Shown piece by piece: positions 52,465 to 62,874 of a stretch of 64,000 nt of DNA. The stretch is from Eopsaltria australis (Eukaryota; Chordata; Aves; Passeriformes; Petroicidae), in the NCBI GenBank assembly GCA_034509425.1, contig JAVTVJ010000790.1, forward strand, positions 62,001-126,000. The letters run 5' to 3'. A program made the translations under genes and the position numbers. Below the pieces are notes generated by a model that saw only the letters and a program-made list of their open reading frames with translations, made no database searches and had not been told where the DNA came from. Position 1 is the stretch's first letter. Each line of letters starts with the position of its first letter.

Positions 52465-54198
52465 CTACAGCTCAGATCGTGGGGTGTACCCTCTCTCCCT
52501 GGCTGGGGGGTGCTGGGCTCTGACTTTGGGGCTTGTGACTCGCACTGGTGCCGCACTCATCAACCTCATCTCCTCCCTCACCTCCCTCATCATCTCCTCT
52601 CTGAGGTCTTTGACTACAGCAGAGACCTGAGCCTGCATTGGGCTACTGATCATACTATCATAATTCCTGAGTTTGGTGGCTATGGAGCCCACTGTCTCTC
52701 GGTTGTCATCAGCATTAATTGTTGCAATGAAGATGGTGTATTGGGAGGGCCCTAGCTTTGCCAGATTCCACAACATTTGTCCTGTACACTTGACCTTGTC
52801 GGGGTCATTATCATGTTGTCCATCCCTCCCAAAGAGTACCTCCAATATTGCCACCTCCCTCAGCTGTTGGATTCCCTCCTCAAGGGTCTTCCATGGTCTT
52901 CTATGATGATATTCCTGCATTCTCTCCCTGTTGACAAACCTCTCTCTTACACTTATTAAAAGCCGTTCCCAGAGAGACAGGGGCCCGTCATCTCTTCCGA
53001 ATACCTGATCAACCCTTGAGTCCTGGGACAAGGGTCCCAGCTGCCTTGCCTCAATACTATCCAGCTGCACGCCCATACCCATAAGGTCCCAGACCCGAAG
53101 TAACCAGGTTGTAAAAGGCTCACGACCCCGTTGCACAATGTCTTTTCGTAGATTACGGAGACTGTCATACCCCAGGGACTCAGTAGTGATTTCAATCCTT
53201 GGCCTCCCTACTGGTTGAGAGGGCCCTGCTTCCCCATCATTACTCACTGGCTGCTCTGGTTTGACTTTAGTCTTCCTCTTTTCCACAGGGGCAACTGCTA
53301 CTGGCTGTGGCTGCCCCTCTGATCTGACTGGAGCCTGAGCGGTGATAGCGTCCCTGGGTTCCTCTGCTGCCTCATTAGACTCTCCCTCTTTGGGGTACGG
53401 GAAGGGTTTCCCACCAGCTGGGCAAGTGTATTCCTTCAGCACTTGGCCCATCTCGCGTATCTCTTTCACCAGGACTCCCACCCAATCCGGGTGGGTTGTT
53501 TCTGAGGTGGGTTGTGGGACCGGGTCAGACTCTGTAGCAACATCCCTAGTGTCTGGGGCAATGTCAGGTTCTGGGATGGTGTCCCTAGTTTCTGGGGCCA
53601 TGTCAGGTTCTGTGGCAGCATCCCTAGTCTCTGGGGCCGTGTCAGGTTCTGTGGCAGCATCCCTAGTTTCCGGGGCCAGGTCAGTTTCTGTGGCAGCATC
53701 CTTAGTCTTTGGGGCCATGTCAGGTTCTGGGGCCTCATCCCTATTGTCTGGGGTAGATGTCAGAGTGGCTATCCAAGTCAGAGCCCCCTTATCCCTGAAT
53801 GCTAAATAGAGCAGGCCTATCAGCAACACCAGCCACTGTATGGTATCATTAGCATCTAGAGAATATTTGAACCCCTCAAAGATTGGCGGGATAGGCCCAA
53901 AGAGCTGGGTGAAGGGTTGTGAGAACATTTCTTTTGGTGTCACTTCCTCGCAGAAGGTACCATTATTAAAGTAACCCTGAAAACATGTCATTAGTGTGTG
54001 GTAGCTGTGAATCCACATGCCTGCCTTCCAGAGGAAGTTGAAAATCCATGAATTCCTCAACTTATTGACCCATGACACAAACTGTATAACAGCCACTGTA
54101 GCCTTAGTTATAGGGCCCATGTTTAGATATGGGGCTGCAAATGGGAGAGAAACAGCTGTGACTACTTGCCATACGAACCGGAATAAGCTAGACCACAT
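52465..54198 (-). CDS. gag: ERV-B gag, open
   Basis: A - strand frame from ATG 54198 to TAG 52465-52467, 577 codons without a break. The N-terminal 140 residues are hydrophobic in places (about 5-30 and 120-140), unusual for gag. Then come about six 13-residue acidic repeats (D-A-A-T-E-P-D-x-A-P-E-T-R type). A C-terminal half with capsid-like helices and a Glu/Arg-rich end carries no CCHC knuckle. The frame continues into pol, so the TAG is either the natural gag terminator or another Trp-to-stop change. All its Trp codons are intact. Confidence 0.82.
   Translation of the reverse strand: MWSSLFRFVWQVVTAVSLPFAAPYLNMGPITKATVAVIQFVSWVNKLRNSWIFNFLWKAGMWIHSYHTLMTCFQGYFNNGTFCEEVTPKEMFSQPFTQLFGPIPPIFEGFKYSLDANDTIQWLVLLIGLLYLAFRDKGALTWIATLTSTPDNRDEAPEPDMAPKTKDAATETDLAPETRDAATEPDTAPETRDAATEPDMAPETRDTIPEPDIAPDTRDVATESDPVPQPTSETTHPDWVGVLVKEIREMGQVLKEYTCPAGGKPFPYPKEGESNEAAEEPRDAITAQAPVRSEGQPQPVAVAPVEKRKTKVKPEQPVSNDGEAGPSQPVGRPRIEITTESLGYDSLRNLRKDIVQRGREPFTTWLLRVWDLMGMGVQLDSIEARQLGPLSQDSRVDQVFGRDDGPLSLWERLLISVRERFVNRERMQEYHHRRPWKTLEEGIQQLREVAILEVLFGRDGQHDNDPDKVKCTGQMLWNLAKLGPSQYTIFIATINADDNRETVGSIATKLRNYDSMISSPMQAQVSAVVKDLREEMMREVREEMRLMSAAPVRVTSPKVRAQHPPARERGYTPRSEL
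53538..53752 (-). repeat. 39-bp tandem repeat in ERV-B gag
   Basis: Five to six units on the + strand of the form CTAGTTTCTGGGGCCATGTC followed by AGGTTCTGTGGCAGCATCC, 39 bp (13 codons), diverged by point changes and in frame. Confidence 0.88.
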
Positions 54199-54285
54199 GG
54201 TGCAACCTAATGAGGTTCCTATATCCAGCACACAAAAACTGCGTTACTCAAGAACTGTTATCCTTCTTCCCCTCGATGCCCTCGT

Positions 54286-54304
54286 GCCCCACCGTTGGGC
54301 ACCA
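54286..54304 (-). other. Primer binding site of ERV-B
   Basis: On the - strand TGGTGCCCAACGGTGGGGC, 5 bp after the LTR. Closest to the tRNA-Lys1,2 site TGGCGCCCAACGTGGGGC, with one substitution and one extra G. Confidence 0.65.
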
Positions 54305-54309
54305 AAATC

Positions 54310-55257
54310 TGTCTTGGTTTGAAGGACAGGTGTCTGTTAAGGAAGGCAGGAGCCTCCCTTGGAATGGGAAACTGTAACCCCTCTCTTTCCGAATTATTAT
54401 AAAGGCTCTCAGGCAAAGATATGGGAATAGGAATAACAGTTCTTTACTACTATCTAAAACAAAGGATAACAAATAACAACAACTATAACGTTAACCAACA
54501 AACAGAACTAGAAACCTAGTGGCAGCCTGCTCGGCTTCAGGCACCTTTCCCTTTGGTGCAGTTTCAGTCACAGCCTGCAGGGGCGCTCTGGGTGCGGTGA
54601 TTCCTTGGTGGCTGCAGGGGCGCTCTGGGTGCGGTGATTCCTCGGTGCTTGCAGGGGCGCTCTGGGTGCGGTGATTCCCCGGTGGCTGCAGGGGCGCTCC
54701 GGCGTGAGCTCAGGTAGCACACGGCGAATGGCGACTGCCCAAAGCACGGAGGGATGGAGGAGAGCCCTTGCTCCACAGACCCTCGGGAGGGGCAGCTGGT
54801 GTTGGTGCCACAGCAGGATCTCGGGACACAGGGAGCTGGGACGGTAAGGGGTCTCCACGTGCAGGGAAAAACCCCGCTACAATGTAGCGGAGAAAAGCGG
54901 GCTGGTGGCAGGCAGGTCGGCTCCGGATGGGGCAGAGGGCAGAGACTTACAGCAGACAGACCGGCAGCTCCGCGCTGGCTTCTCAGGGGCCGTGGGTTCA
55001 GCAGACAGCAGCTCCGACCGTCCCGCTCCGAGGGTCCCGAGCAAGAGGGCGTGACCTCCCTCTGCCCTTGCTTTTCAGTCTCTCCAAATCTCGCGTTACC
55101 AGGCTCTGCTTCCAGTGAGGGGCAATTTTGCCCTACCCTGCCACGGAGAAAGGCTCTAGCCTTGTGCTTTGTTTCTTTTAAGTACCCAGTCATTTGTGTC
55201 CTAGCAACCCATGGGAGAAAAATTCCTGAGGAAAAGAACTAAATCTAACCTTCAACA
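54310..55257 (-). repeat. 5' LTR of ERV-B
   Basis: 948 bp; the 37-bp excess over the 3' LTR equals one minisatellite unit. A TATA-like TTATAATAATTC (on the - strand) is near 54395. Confidence 0.9.
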
Positions 55258-55262
55258 ACATG

Positions 55263-55735
55263 AAAAAGAACGTATTTGAAACTAGACTTGCTTTATCTAT
55301 TAGCAGAAGAGGGAGTATGTGGCAAATTAAATGACTTTAACTGCTGTTTACAAATAGATGACAACAACAAGTGGTGAAACAAATAACAAAAGGAATAATA
55401 AAGTTAGCTCATGTACCAGTCCAAACGTGGAAAAGAGAGTGGGATATGTTTTCGTGGTTACCTGGTGGACTATGGGTTAAACAAATGCTTTTTTTCCTCT
55501 TATGTGCCATAGCAACTGTCATCTTTTTACCATGCATGATCCCTTGATTAATACAACTTATTTATGTGATCAAAGGGATGCAGGTAGTAGTCATGCCTAC
55601 AGATCCAGAGATGGCTACAAAAGAACAAAAAATGATGTAGTTACAAATAATGGCAAAAACCAAAAAGGACCCAGGAACAGAAAATTAAGTCAATGATAAA
55701 TAAAGTTTGTAAAGACAATTATTAAAATTAAAGGG
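55263..55735 (+). pseudogene. env: Outer provirus env TM remnant and polypurine tract
   Basis: Starts with a segment typical of the retroviral TM disulphide loop: hydrophobic heptads, then Cys, seven residues, and Cys-Cys near 55320-55345. A stop follows, then a Trp-containing pre-membrane stretch and a hydrophobic anchor to TGA at about 55545. A purine tract AAAGGGGAGGG (about 55730-55740) follows. No SU is recognisable. Confidence 0.7.
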
Positions 55736-55751
55736 GAGGGATTGAAAGGAA

Positions 55752-56209
55752 TGAAGAAACTTGTTTTCACAGTGTCTGAGAGATAAGGCTGGCACCCAGA
55801 GATAAAAGAAACAATGGGGAGGATTCCATTGAAATTTACATTTACAAACAAACCACAGGTCTACTGATAAATAAAACTGAATATTGGAATATGAAAGGAA
55901 CCAAGAAGGATCATTCCGGGAAAGACAAAGGGGGGGGCGGGGGGCAGGGATTATACATAGGGAAAGGGGGTCTTGGGCATTAAGCAATTCTGGGAAGTCT
56001 GTACCTCTCGAGTACCTCAGTCAATGGGGAACCAGAGCAGGGCCTGTGGTTGGGGAATTAGGATAAAAATAGAGGCTGCTGTCCTCCACAAATTGAGAGA
56101 CCCCAGGGGAAATGCCCCATGGCCTCTCCCTTTATTCAAATAAAGTTACAGGACTCCTCTGTCTCCTTTTTGGACATAAGCCTCTGGTGTAGGTGGATTA
56201 TTTTTCTCA
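55752..56209 (+). repeat. 3' LTR of outer provirus
   Basis: 458 bp, nearly identical to 32367-32827, ending TTTTTCTCA before CAGG of the host flank. Confidence 0.9.
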
Positions 56210-57600
56210 CAGGGGGGTCAGGAATTCCCTCGCAGCACAGAAAAGCTACATGTGCCTGTATCCAGGTGCTTGTTTTCCTGGCCAATCTCAGCAGGAAAGC
56301 GTGGATCAGGCACAAAGCAAATTTGACAGTGGGGCGAGGCAAGGACACGGCTTTCCTGTGGCTTTAGGGGAATCTCTTTCACCAGCACAGAGTGGTAGGA
56401 AAATCTGTTTAGAAAAGTTGCTGTGAGGCACTTCAGTGGTATTTTTAGCAGCTTGACCAAAAAAAAAAAAAAAAAAAAGAGCTTAAATACCAGATCAGTC
56501 TCAGTGAGCTCTTTTTGCAGTCTTAGTCCAAAAAGGAAAAAAAAAAAGTAAAAAAAAACCCAGGGTCTTGGTGATCTGCCAGCAGTGCCCCGCTGCCTCT
56601 GGGCAGGGACATGTTTTGTGCTGGCATGCACACCATGAACCACCAGCTCCAGCAGGGCAGTGACAGTGAGGGGGTGGCTCACCCCATGCCAGACACCTTC
56701 AGTCTCAGCACTTGCCGAGCACCTTTGGTCCCTCTCAGCCACTGTCAGACTACACCCGGCAGCTGAAGACTTCAATTCAAATCCCACGTCGCCTTCTTAA
56801 TGATTATTTAGCTAAAGAGCTGCCACCACGGCCCCGAGGTCCTGCTGTGCCCAGCACTGCTCAGGGGAAGAGCTGAGCCCAAAGCCCTGATTCCTCGGTG
56901 CCTGGGATTCTAGGGAATGCATCCCCCCAAAAAGGGGGATATTCTGATTCTTTTGCTGTAGCATCTGCAGTCCATAAGCTCCATCCTGCACGGGGCTCTC
57001 CAGTGCTGAGCCCACTCTGCCATAAACTAAAAACTTTGAAGAAATATCTGCCCTTTCCAACCCTTCTTTGGCTTATTTCTCCTCATCAGCATGTAGCTGT
57101 CACCCTCTCAAAACAGACAGCTCTGTGGGGTAAATAAGGTCCTGCCTGCTTGCCCTGGAGTGATCTTTCATAATGAGTGAAGGAGGGGGCAAAGGCTATG
57201 CCATAGACACCATATGTGGCCTTCAGTAAGTCATTTAAATTTGGTACATCCTAAATCCCAGTCTCTAAAATGGATTCATTCCCACACGTTTTTCCTGGGG
57301 TTGCTGTTTTCCACCAGCACAAGTGAAAACTGGGTGCCCATCCGGCACTCCAGTGTTCCCATGCCTTGATTCCCCTGTATGGAGCAGGGACTGTCCCGGT
57401 CCCAGAGCAGATGGACACAACATCCTCCACGTCCCCAGGGCAGAGAGGTGTGCAGCTTTCCCAGCTTGGGACACCAGCTTTTCCCACCCTTCCTGCCTCA
57501 CCTGGTGCGGCTCTGGGAAGGACAGCTGAAAGGGGAACATTTTGTGGCTGCGAGCGATGCCGCACGTTCCACCAGGGTTCCCCCCTCTCGCCTGAGCCCC
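56210..57600. other. Intergenic, TOM1-HMOX1, left part
   Basis: Host sequence resumes. A-runs at about 56459-56478 and 56537-56547; no gene or recognised repeat. Confidence 0.6.
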
Positions 57601-57625
57601 AAAACCTGCAGCCGCCTCCCGCTGG

Positions 57626-57729
57626 TGCTGAGTCACGCTTTTCCCAGAGTGGGCGTCCTGCTGAGTCAGGGTCGGGGGGGCGGCGATTGCTGAGTAAAGC
57701 TGTGCAAAGAGGGGCTCTTTGCTGAGTCA
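57626..57729 (+). promoter_or_regulatory. HMOX1: Array of four antioxidant / stress-response elements (HMOX1 enhancer)
   Basis: TGCTGAGTCA at 57626-57635, 57659-57668 and 57720-57729, and TGCTGAGTAA at 57688-57697. Start-to-start spacing is 33, 29 and 32 bp, near three helical turns. TGCTGAGTCA is the StRE/MARE core bound by NRF2-small MAF, BACH1-MAF and AP-1, and known HMOX1 enhancers carry clustered copies several kb upstream. The array is about 5.3 kb before the HMOX1 start codon in a GC-rich block; a CACGTG E-box follows near 57745. Confidence 0.85.
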
Positions 57730-60700
57730 CAGCGGCGCAGGCTCCACGTGAGGCTGTTTATGGCAGGGCGCTCCCTGCGCCGCACTGAGATTGCAGCTGC
57801 TGCTCCTGGCCCCGCTCCCAGTGCTCCGGACAACTGGAGAAATCTCTAGAAACAGCCCCTTCCTGCGACCTGGAGTTTCTCCTGTACCCTGGAGCAGGGA
57901 ACCACGCAGAGGTGATTTGGAAGCCTTGCGGGGAGGGGGGCTTGGGTCTCACTTTCAGTGCAAAACTTGTCTTCCAGTTCCTCCTTCTCCTGAGAAAAGG
58001 GTGTGAGCAGTGTGGTACAAGGTCCTCCTTGTCGCTTATGTGTGGTTCTTCAAATCTAAAGTTTCACGGTTTGTTCTGTCTGGCAGTCAGGGCACACTTT
58101 GTTTTCCACGGTTGTAGCGCTGAAAAAAAGGAGGCAGCAGCACTGACTGAAACATTCGCACAAAGGGGGTTTTTATTTGCTAACTCTGCCGTGCTCCCTT
58201 CCACACCTCCCTTTGGCTGCCAGAGCAGCTCCTAGCTGGACACAGGATTGATTCCCATGACCACCAAGACTCTAGGAAGCGTGGTGGGCTCTACACACCC
58301 TCCCCCAAAATTTCAGCCCAGTGTACCCATAGCCTGGAGACCTGCTGTGTGCTTTAGGTCGCTGCCTGACTCTGGTGAGGCACATACCTTGCTCTGTTCT
58401 CCCTCCTTCTCCCCACTCTGTTTCCAGACAGCCCAGAACTCTCTCCTTGCTCGTAGCCATGTGCTGGAGACATCAATGTGCTGCAGCACACATATACCCA
58501 TACATCTATGAAAATATGTATTGTAATCTGAATTTCCTATTTTCGTCATGCTGGTTCACTTATCCTGAGAAATCTGCTTGCTCCTGCACTTCCCACCACA
58601 CTGTTTTCTGGGGTTCCTGTGTGTGGGGTTTGCCTAGCACAGCCATGCCTGTCTGTACAACCCTCCAAAGGCACCAGCAATGCCAGCCCCATGGACAGCT
58701 GCAGTGCCTGAGCTCTCCATAGGCATTTCCAGTGCATTGGACTCCTGACCTCCTTTTTTTCCCTCCTGTATCTTTGACCTAGACTGGGATTTTTGGATGC
58801 TGAGAGAGCAGTGAGCACAGTCAGTTCTGCCAAGGCAGGGCTGGGAGAGGTAATCTCCCTTTGGTAAACACAAATTAACACACAGGATGTCCCTGTGTAG
58901 TATATGTTGCAAAATAATTCGTGCTAAAATTTAAGATTACAGCATTTTACTGAAGTTGAGAGAAAGCACAAATGCTGGAAACAGGTAGCCCCAAAAATTG
59001 TGCATTTCGTGGGATTTCCTTGCCTGGCAGAGCTCCAGGATATGTATTCTACATGTGTATAAACAAAGATATGGCTCCAGGATATGGATTCCATGTGTGC
59101 ATATACAATAAATAATATACGTTGCCAGAAACTCACTCCATCAGCAAAATCGACTACTGATTTCAGGAACTGTCATCAGGCATGGTGGAAAGACAGGAAA
59201 AAACTACATTGTTGTATTGAAAAGATAAAATTAACAAAGAAGAAAAAAGGTATAAAAAGACACCTCATAGAAACCACAGCGGGGAACTGGTGAGATTCGA
59301 ACTGACAGTGTTTCGGACCCGGTTCACCCCAATGCTGATGGCCTGGCTCGGCATTGTTTTTTTTGCTTCGTGGCTCTTTTTTCAAATTTTATGCTTTGAT
59401 TTTTAATAAATTCTCTTTAATCATAAAATTGGCTGATTCGTTTATAACACCTCTATGCTCCAGCACACACTCCTTTCTCCAGCAAGTCATTTTTAATCAT
59501 AACTCCTTTTCCCCCTACCATTACACAGCAAATCCTGGTTACTGAGTCAGCTTCCTGAGTGCAAACCAGGCAGCTGCATTTTGCTGTGTCATGGTTTGAG
59601 AGAGCCCATTAGCCCCTCTGAGCTGGCTAAGGCCGGTTTTCCACGTGGAAGCCTGAGCTGAGCTGAGCTGAGGTGCTGGGAGATACCTGCCAGAGCCCAG
59701 CGTGGAACAGTGCTACCCACAAGGGACTCGGGAGAGCTGACTTTGCATCCCGTGACTGCCTGTGTAACTAGACATTTCTGGCCATAAATCTACTGGCGAA
59801 ATAGGCTGTTACTGTCCAAAGGGGAGAAAATTCCCCACTTCCCTGTTCCAGGTGGAAACACTGACCTCTCAATGACTTTCTGTTGTTTTTAACCATTCAT
59901 CTCCCATCTGGTGACTAAGCATTTTCTCAGGGGCTGGGATGTGCAGACAGGCTTTTAAGCCCAGCAGGAACTTTTACAAATATCTTGCCTGAGGGTCCTT
60001 TATTCATCTTTGCTAGAAATCCCCTGTGCAGTTTTGCTGGTGCCCTCTCAGTGAGTAGCTCTGGCACCACCCAGCCACAGCTCACTGGAAGAGCAGGAGA
60101 CAGTAGGACGTCTGGCAGGCACGGTGGAGACCACAGCACTGAAACTTTAGTGATATTCAAGCGGAATTTCCTAGTGACCTGGATGCAGGCTGGCTTCTGA
60201 TTCCCCATGGCCCACTATGCCCTGGAAGCCAGTTTGTTCCTTCCACTAAAAACACACACCTCCTTCCTCGTTCATCTCTCTCAAGTGTCAACTTGCAAAG
60301 TTCTCTTTGAGGAAGAGATGGTCCCTCACAAATCCCTACTGGCACATTGGCTCTCTCTCGGTGTCACTGACCTTCCCCCCACCATAAAGCAACAGCACAG
60401 CAGAAGCAATTCAAGTCCTTGCTGCAGAACACTGGAGGGGCCAGAAATGCTCCAGGCCAGCAACTGCAAAGATGATGATGCCCCACTTTCAGTTCTCCTT
60501 CCATCTTGCTGCAGGGCATTCGGGCCTTTCCAGAGAGCTAGGCTCAGTCTCACAGCTGCTCCATCCCAGGAAACCCAAATCAGTGAGAGATCAGACAGCA
60601 TAAATCACTTCTTGGGCGTGGTTTGCTTGTCTGCACCTTTGCAAATCTCCTGGCAGAGGTGAGCTGCACCTCTTGTGACCTGCCCAGGGGAAGGTAAAGC

Positions 60701-61500
60701 CCCAAGAGCCAGAGGAGGTACTGCTCCATGTCCTGGGGCAGTATGGTTACAAGCCAGAAAGCCTACCTGGAATGATAGAAACATGACTAGACACCCTCTC
60801 TTTCTTCCCTCCAGTCTCATTCAGACCTACCACAATCCTGGATGAAAGGGGGAAGGACTTTTGGATATACCCTTTATAGAGCCTGCAAGCATGCAGCTTC
60901 TTGGAAGAAGGCAGGCAGGCAGGCTGGTGACAAAATCATTTTCTTGAAACACCCAGAGAGTCCTCAGGAAGAACCAGGTGCATTGCCAGGGCTGCAGGTG
61001 AAAGGAGGGGCAGGGCTTGGGGATTGGATTTTTTAAATATTATTTCAAAAAATGAATAATATACTCTCATAATTTAATTCCTATTCTCCTATAATTCTCA
61101 TATTCTTCCTACTCCCCTCCACTAGAACTAGAGGTTCAATTTGTGCTCCAGCTTCCTCTGTCAGAATAGGACTCAATGAAAATGACAGAAAACGAGAGCT
61201 TTAAGGAGTTATGCCAGAAGGAAACATTCATTTTGGGGCCATCCCTGTGGCAAACTGGTATCAATGTTTCCAGGAGGGACTGGGCATACCATTCTCTGCT
61301 CTACACAGGGACTCTGCACTCTCAGGAGATGTTTGGGGCTTTGTCACGCTTGCTTTGAAGATTCAGACATCCTGATACATTTATTTTACCTTACAGAAAA
61401 GCAAGCAAGTTGTCTGCAGTGGCATGGAGGTAAGAATGGAACATGTCGGCTTTTGCCAGTGTGCACTGTTGCTTTAAAAGACAAAAGCAAGACAGGAGAA
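57730..61500. other. HMOX1 upstream region, unassigned
   Basis: No coding exon recognised. Holds one lone TGAGTCAGC (about 59545), an LTR-start-like TGTCATGGTTTGAGAGAG near 59587 without a recognisable end, and an AT-rich patch near 61030-61080. Confidence 0.5.
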
Positions 61501-61504
61501 GTCT

Positions 61505-61533
61505 GGCTGAGTCAGGATGGAAATGCTGAGTAA
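61505..61533 (+). promoter_or_regulatory. HMOX1: Pair of ARE/StRE-like sites, proximal to HMOX1
   Basis: GGCTGAGTCA (61505-61514) and TGCTGAGTAA (61524-61533), 19 bp apart start to start and about 1.4 kb before the start codon. Motif-based inference. Confidence 0.45.
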
Positions 61534-62853
61534 TCCTTCCTGAATGCTGCAAGCCAGATGTCTGCTGGAGTTAAAAAAAGAAGCGTGGAAGCATATTTTT
61601 TCCAGAACAGCTTTTTAAACTACAGCCCCCAACCCTGCTGGGGCTGGTGTGGGTGCAGTGACAGGGAGACAGGTGAGGTGCTTGCTTGAATGGCAGCATC
61701 CACAGATGGCACAGATGCCGCAGTCCTTTTCCTTCCACCCCAAGCTCTGCCTCCCCACCACCCACTGCACCACTGTACCAGGGACTTTCTCACACCCACA
61801 GCAGCAGGGGAATGGTGGCTCTAAGTGCCCTGCTCTTGGGCTGAGCACAAATGTGTGCTTTTCCAAAGTAGAGCCAGCCAGTGCATCATCTGTCCCTGCT
61901 AGCCCAGCTTCCAGCATAGCTACAGGTGGGAAAGAAGGGCCCAGCTTCATCTCTTGGCTGCTTCACTGACCACTTTATCAAAAAACAAAACCCCAGCAGA
62001 GCAACAGCTACTGGCAGAAGCACAATGTCCAACTCTTTTCCCAAATCAGAGAAATTATTTGCCTTTGAAAGTCTCTGCAGATTTCCTCAGTTTCCCCCAA
62101 GTCTTATATATTTTCAGCTACCCCAGCCTTCTGGGTATCTAGGAGATGGAGTGTTATTTTCCTAAATTGCCCTGCACACTGCTGTGGTGACAGCAGGAGC
62201 CAGCTGTCAAACAAATCAGATGCCATTGTTTCCATGAGCAGGAGAGCATGGAATGGATTTCGCTGTGCATCAGTGCTGGCACACCTGTGCTGGCTCTGTG
62301 CAAAGTGACAGGGTTTGCTGTCCAGTGCCAAGGGCAAGGGGGAACTGCACAAGAGCAGGTCTGGCACCTGCAGGCCAGAGCTGATGCATGCATGTGCATG
62401 GCCAAGGGAGATGAGATGTTCATACCTGAGCTGTGCTGGAGCAGGTGAGGATGGGTGCTGGATTAGCTCTCCAGCCAGGGTGCAGGGCACACAGACTGAG
62501 GTGTAGGGAGAGGAGGCTGCTCTCCCTGCCCCAGACACTAAATCCACTAAATCCCCTATAAATCCATCCTCCTTTTCCAACCCCTCTGTCCCCAGGACAA
62601 TGAGCACATCTTGCAGTACCCAGGCTCTGCCTGCTACGGGCAAGGCACTGAAAGGGTTACCGATCCAGGCACCCTTAAAAGAGAAGTTACTGGACATCCT
62701 CTTGTTTTTGCTTAGTTATCGAGATGCATCAAGTGACTTCCTTCTGGTTCCTTGGGGCTGTGGGCCAGGAGAGGGTGACAGCCAGGCTGGGAAGGGAAGT
62801 GCTGTTCTGTTGCAAGAAGTTTGTACTCACACTGAGGTCAGCGGTTTGCTGCT

Positions 62854-62874
62854 CACGTGGCCTGGCAGTATAAA
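62854..62874 (+). promoter_or_regulatory. HMOX1: HMOX1 core promoter: E-box and TATA box
   Basis: CACGTG at 62854-62859 followed 10 bp later by TATAAA at 62869-62874. The pairing of a proximal USF-type E-box with a TATA box matches the HMOX1 promoter. Transcription probably starts near 62900, giving a 5' UTR of about 65 nt. Confidence 0.85.

Larger units (their letters stand above)
47588..55257 (-). mobile_element. ERV-B: ERVL-like provirus in reverse orientation
   Basis: LTRs 47588-48498 (3') and 54310-55257 (5') run TGTCTTGGTTTGAAGG...CCTTCAACA. They are flanked by an exact 5-bp target duplication ACATG (47583-47587 and 55258-55262), the size usual for ERVL. On the - strand the order is LTR, Lys-type primer site, gag, protease, RT, RNase H, integrase, purine tract, LTR, all in one frame. 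No env or dUTPase is recognised. pol carries about twenty stop codons, all consistent with Trp codons lost by G-to-A change, while gag is open. A further solo LTR is inserted in integrase. Confidence 0.93.
32367..56209 (+). mobile_element. Outer gammaretrovirus-like provirus, decayed and host to nested insertions
   Basis: A sense-oriented provirus has LTRs at 32367-32827 and 55752-56209, a tRNA-Pro-type primer binding site, a splice donor and gag-type start codon, then remnants of protease, RT, RNase H, integrase and env transmembrane subunit in the correct order, and a purine tract before the 3' LTR. The coding parts are full of stops, indels and deletions, and most of gag and env SU is missing. 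The flanks share CAGG (5' at 32361-32364, 3' at 56210-56213). That fits a 4-bp duplication only if the LTR begins AATG rather than TG, so the exact terminus is uncertain. Inside it lie three LTR-like insertions and two full proviruses described separately. Confidence 0.88.

Noticed and set aside
54564..55242. Open frames of 160 to 209 codons within ERV-B LTRs
   Set aside because: They read through the 37-bp minisatellite and GC-rich LTR on either strand; LTR function explains the sequence.
59275..59345. tRNA-like B-box (GTTCGAATCTC on the - strand) near a T-run
   Set aside because: No credible A-box or cloverleaf; too little to call a tRNA gene or SINE.
59587..59940. LTR-like start TGTCATGGTTTGAGAGAG
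   Set aside because: No matching CA end with target duplication and no poly(A) signal found, so not listed as an element.
62104..62697. 197-codon - strand frame upstream of HMOX1
   Set aside because: No domain, no splice or poly(A) context, ordinary composition for a chance frame in GC-balanced DNA.
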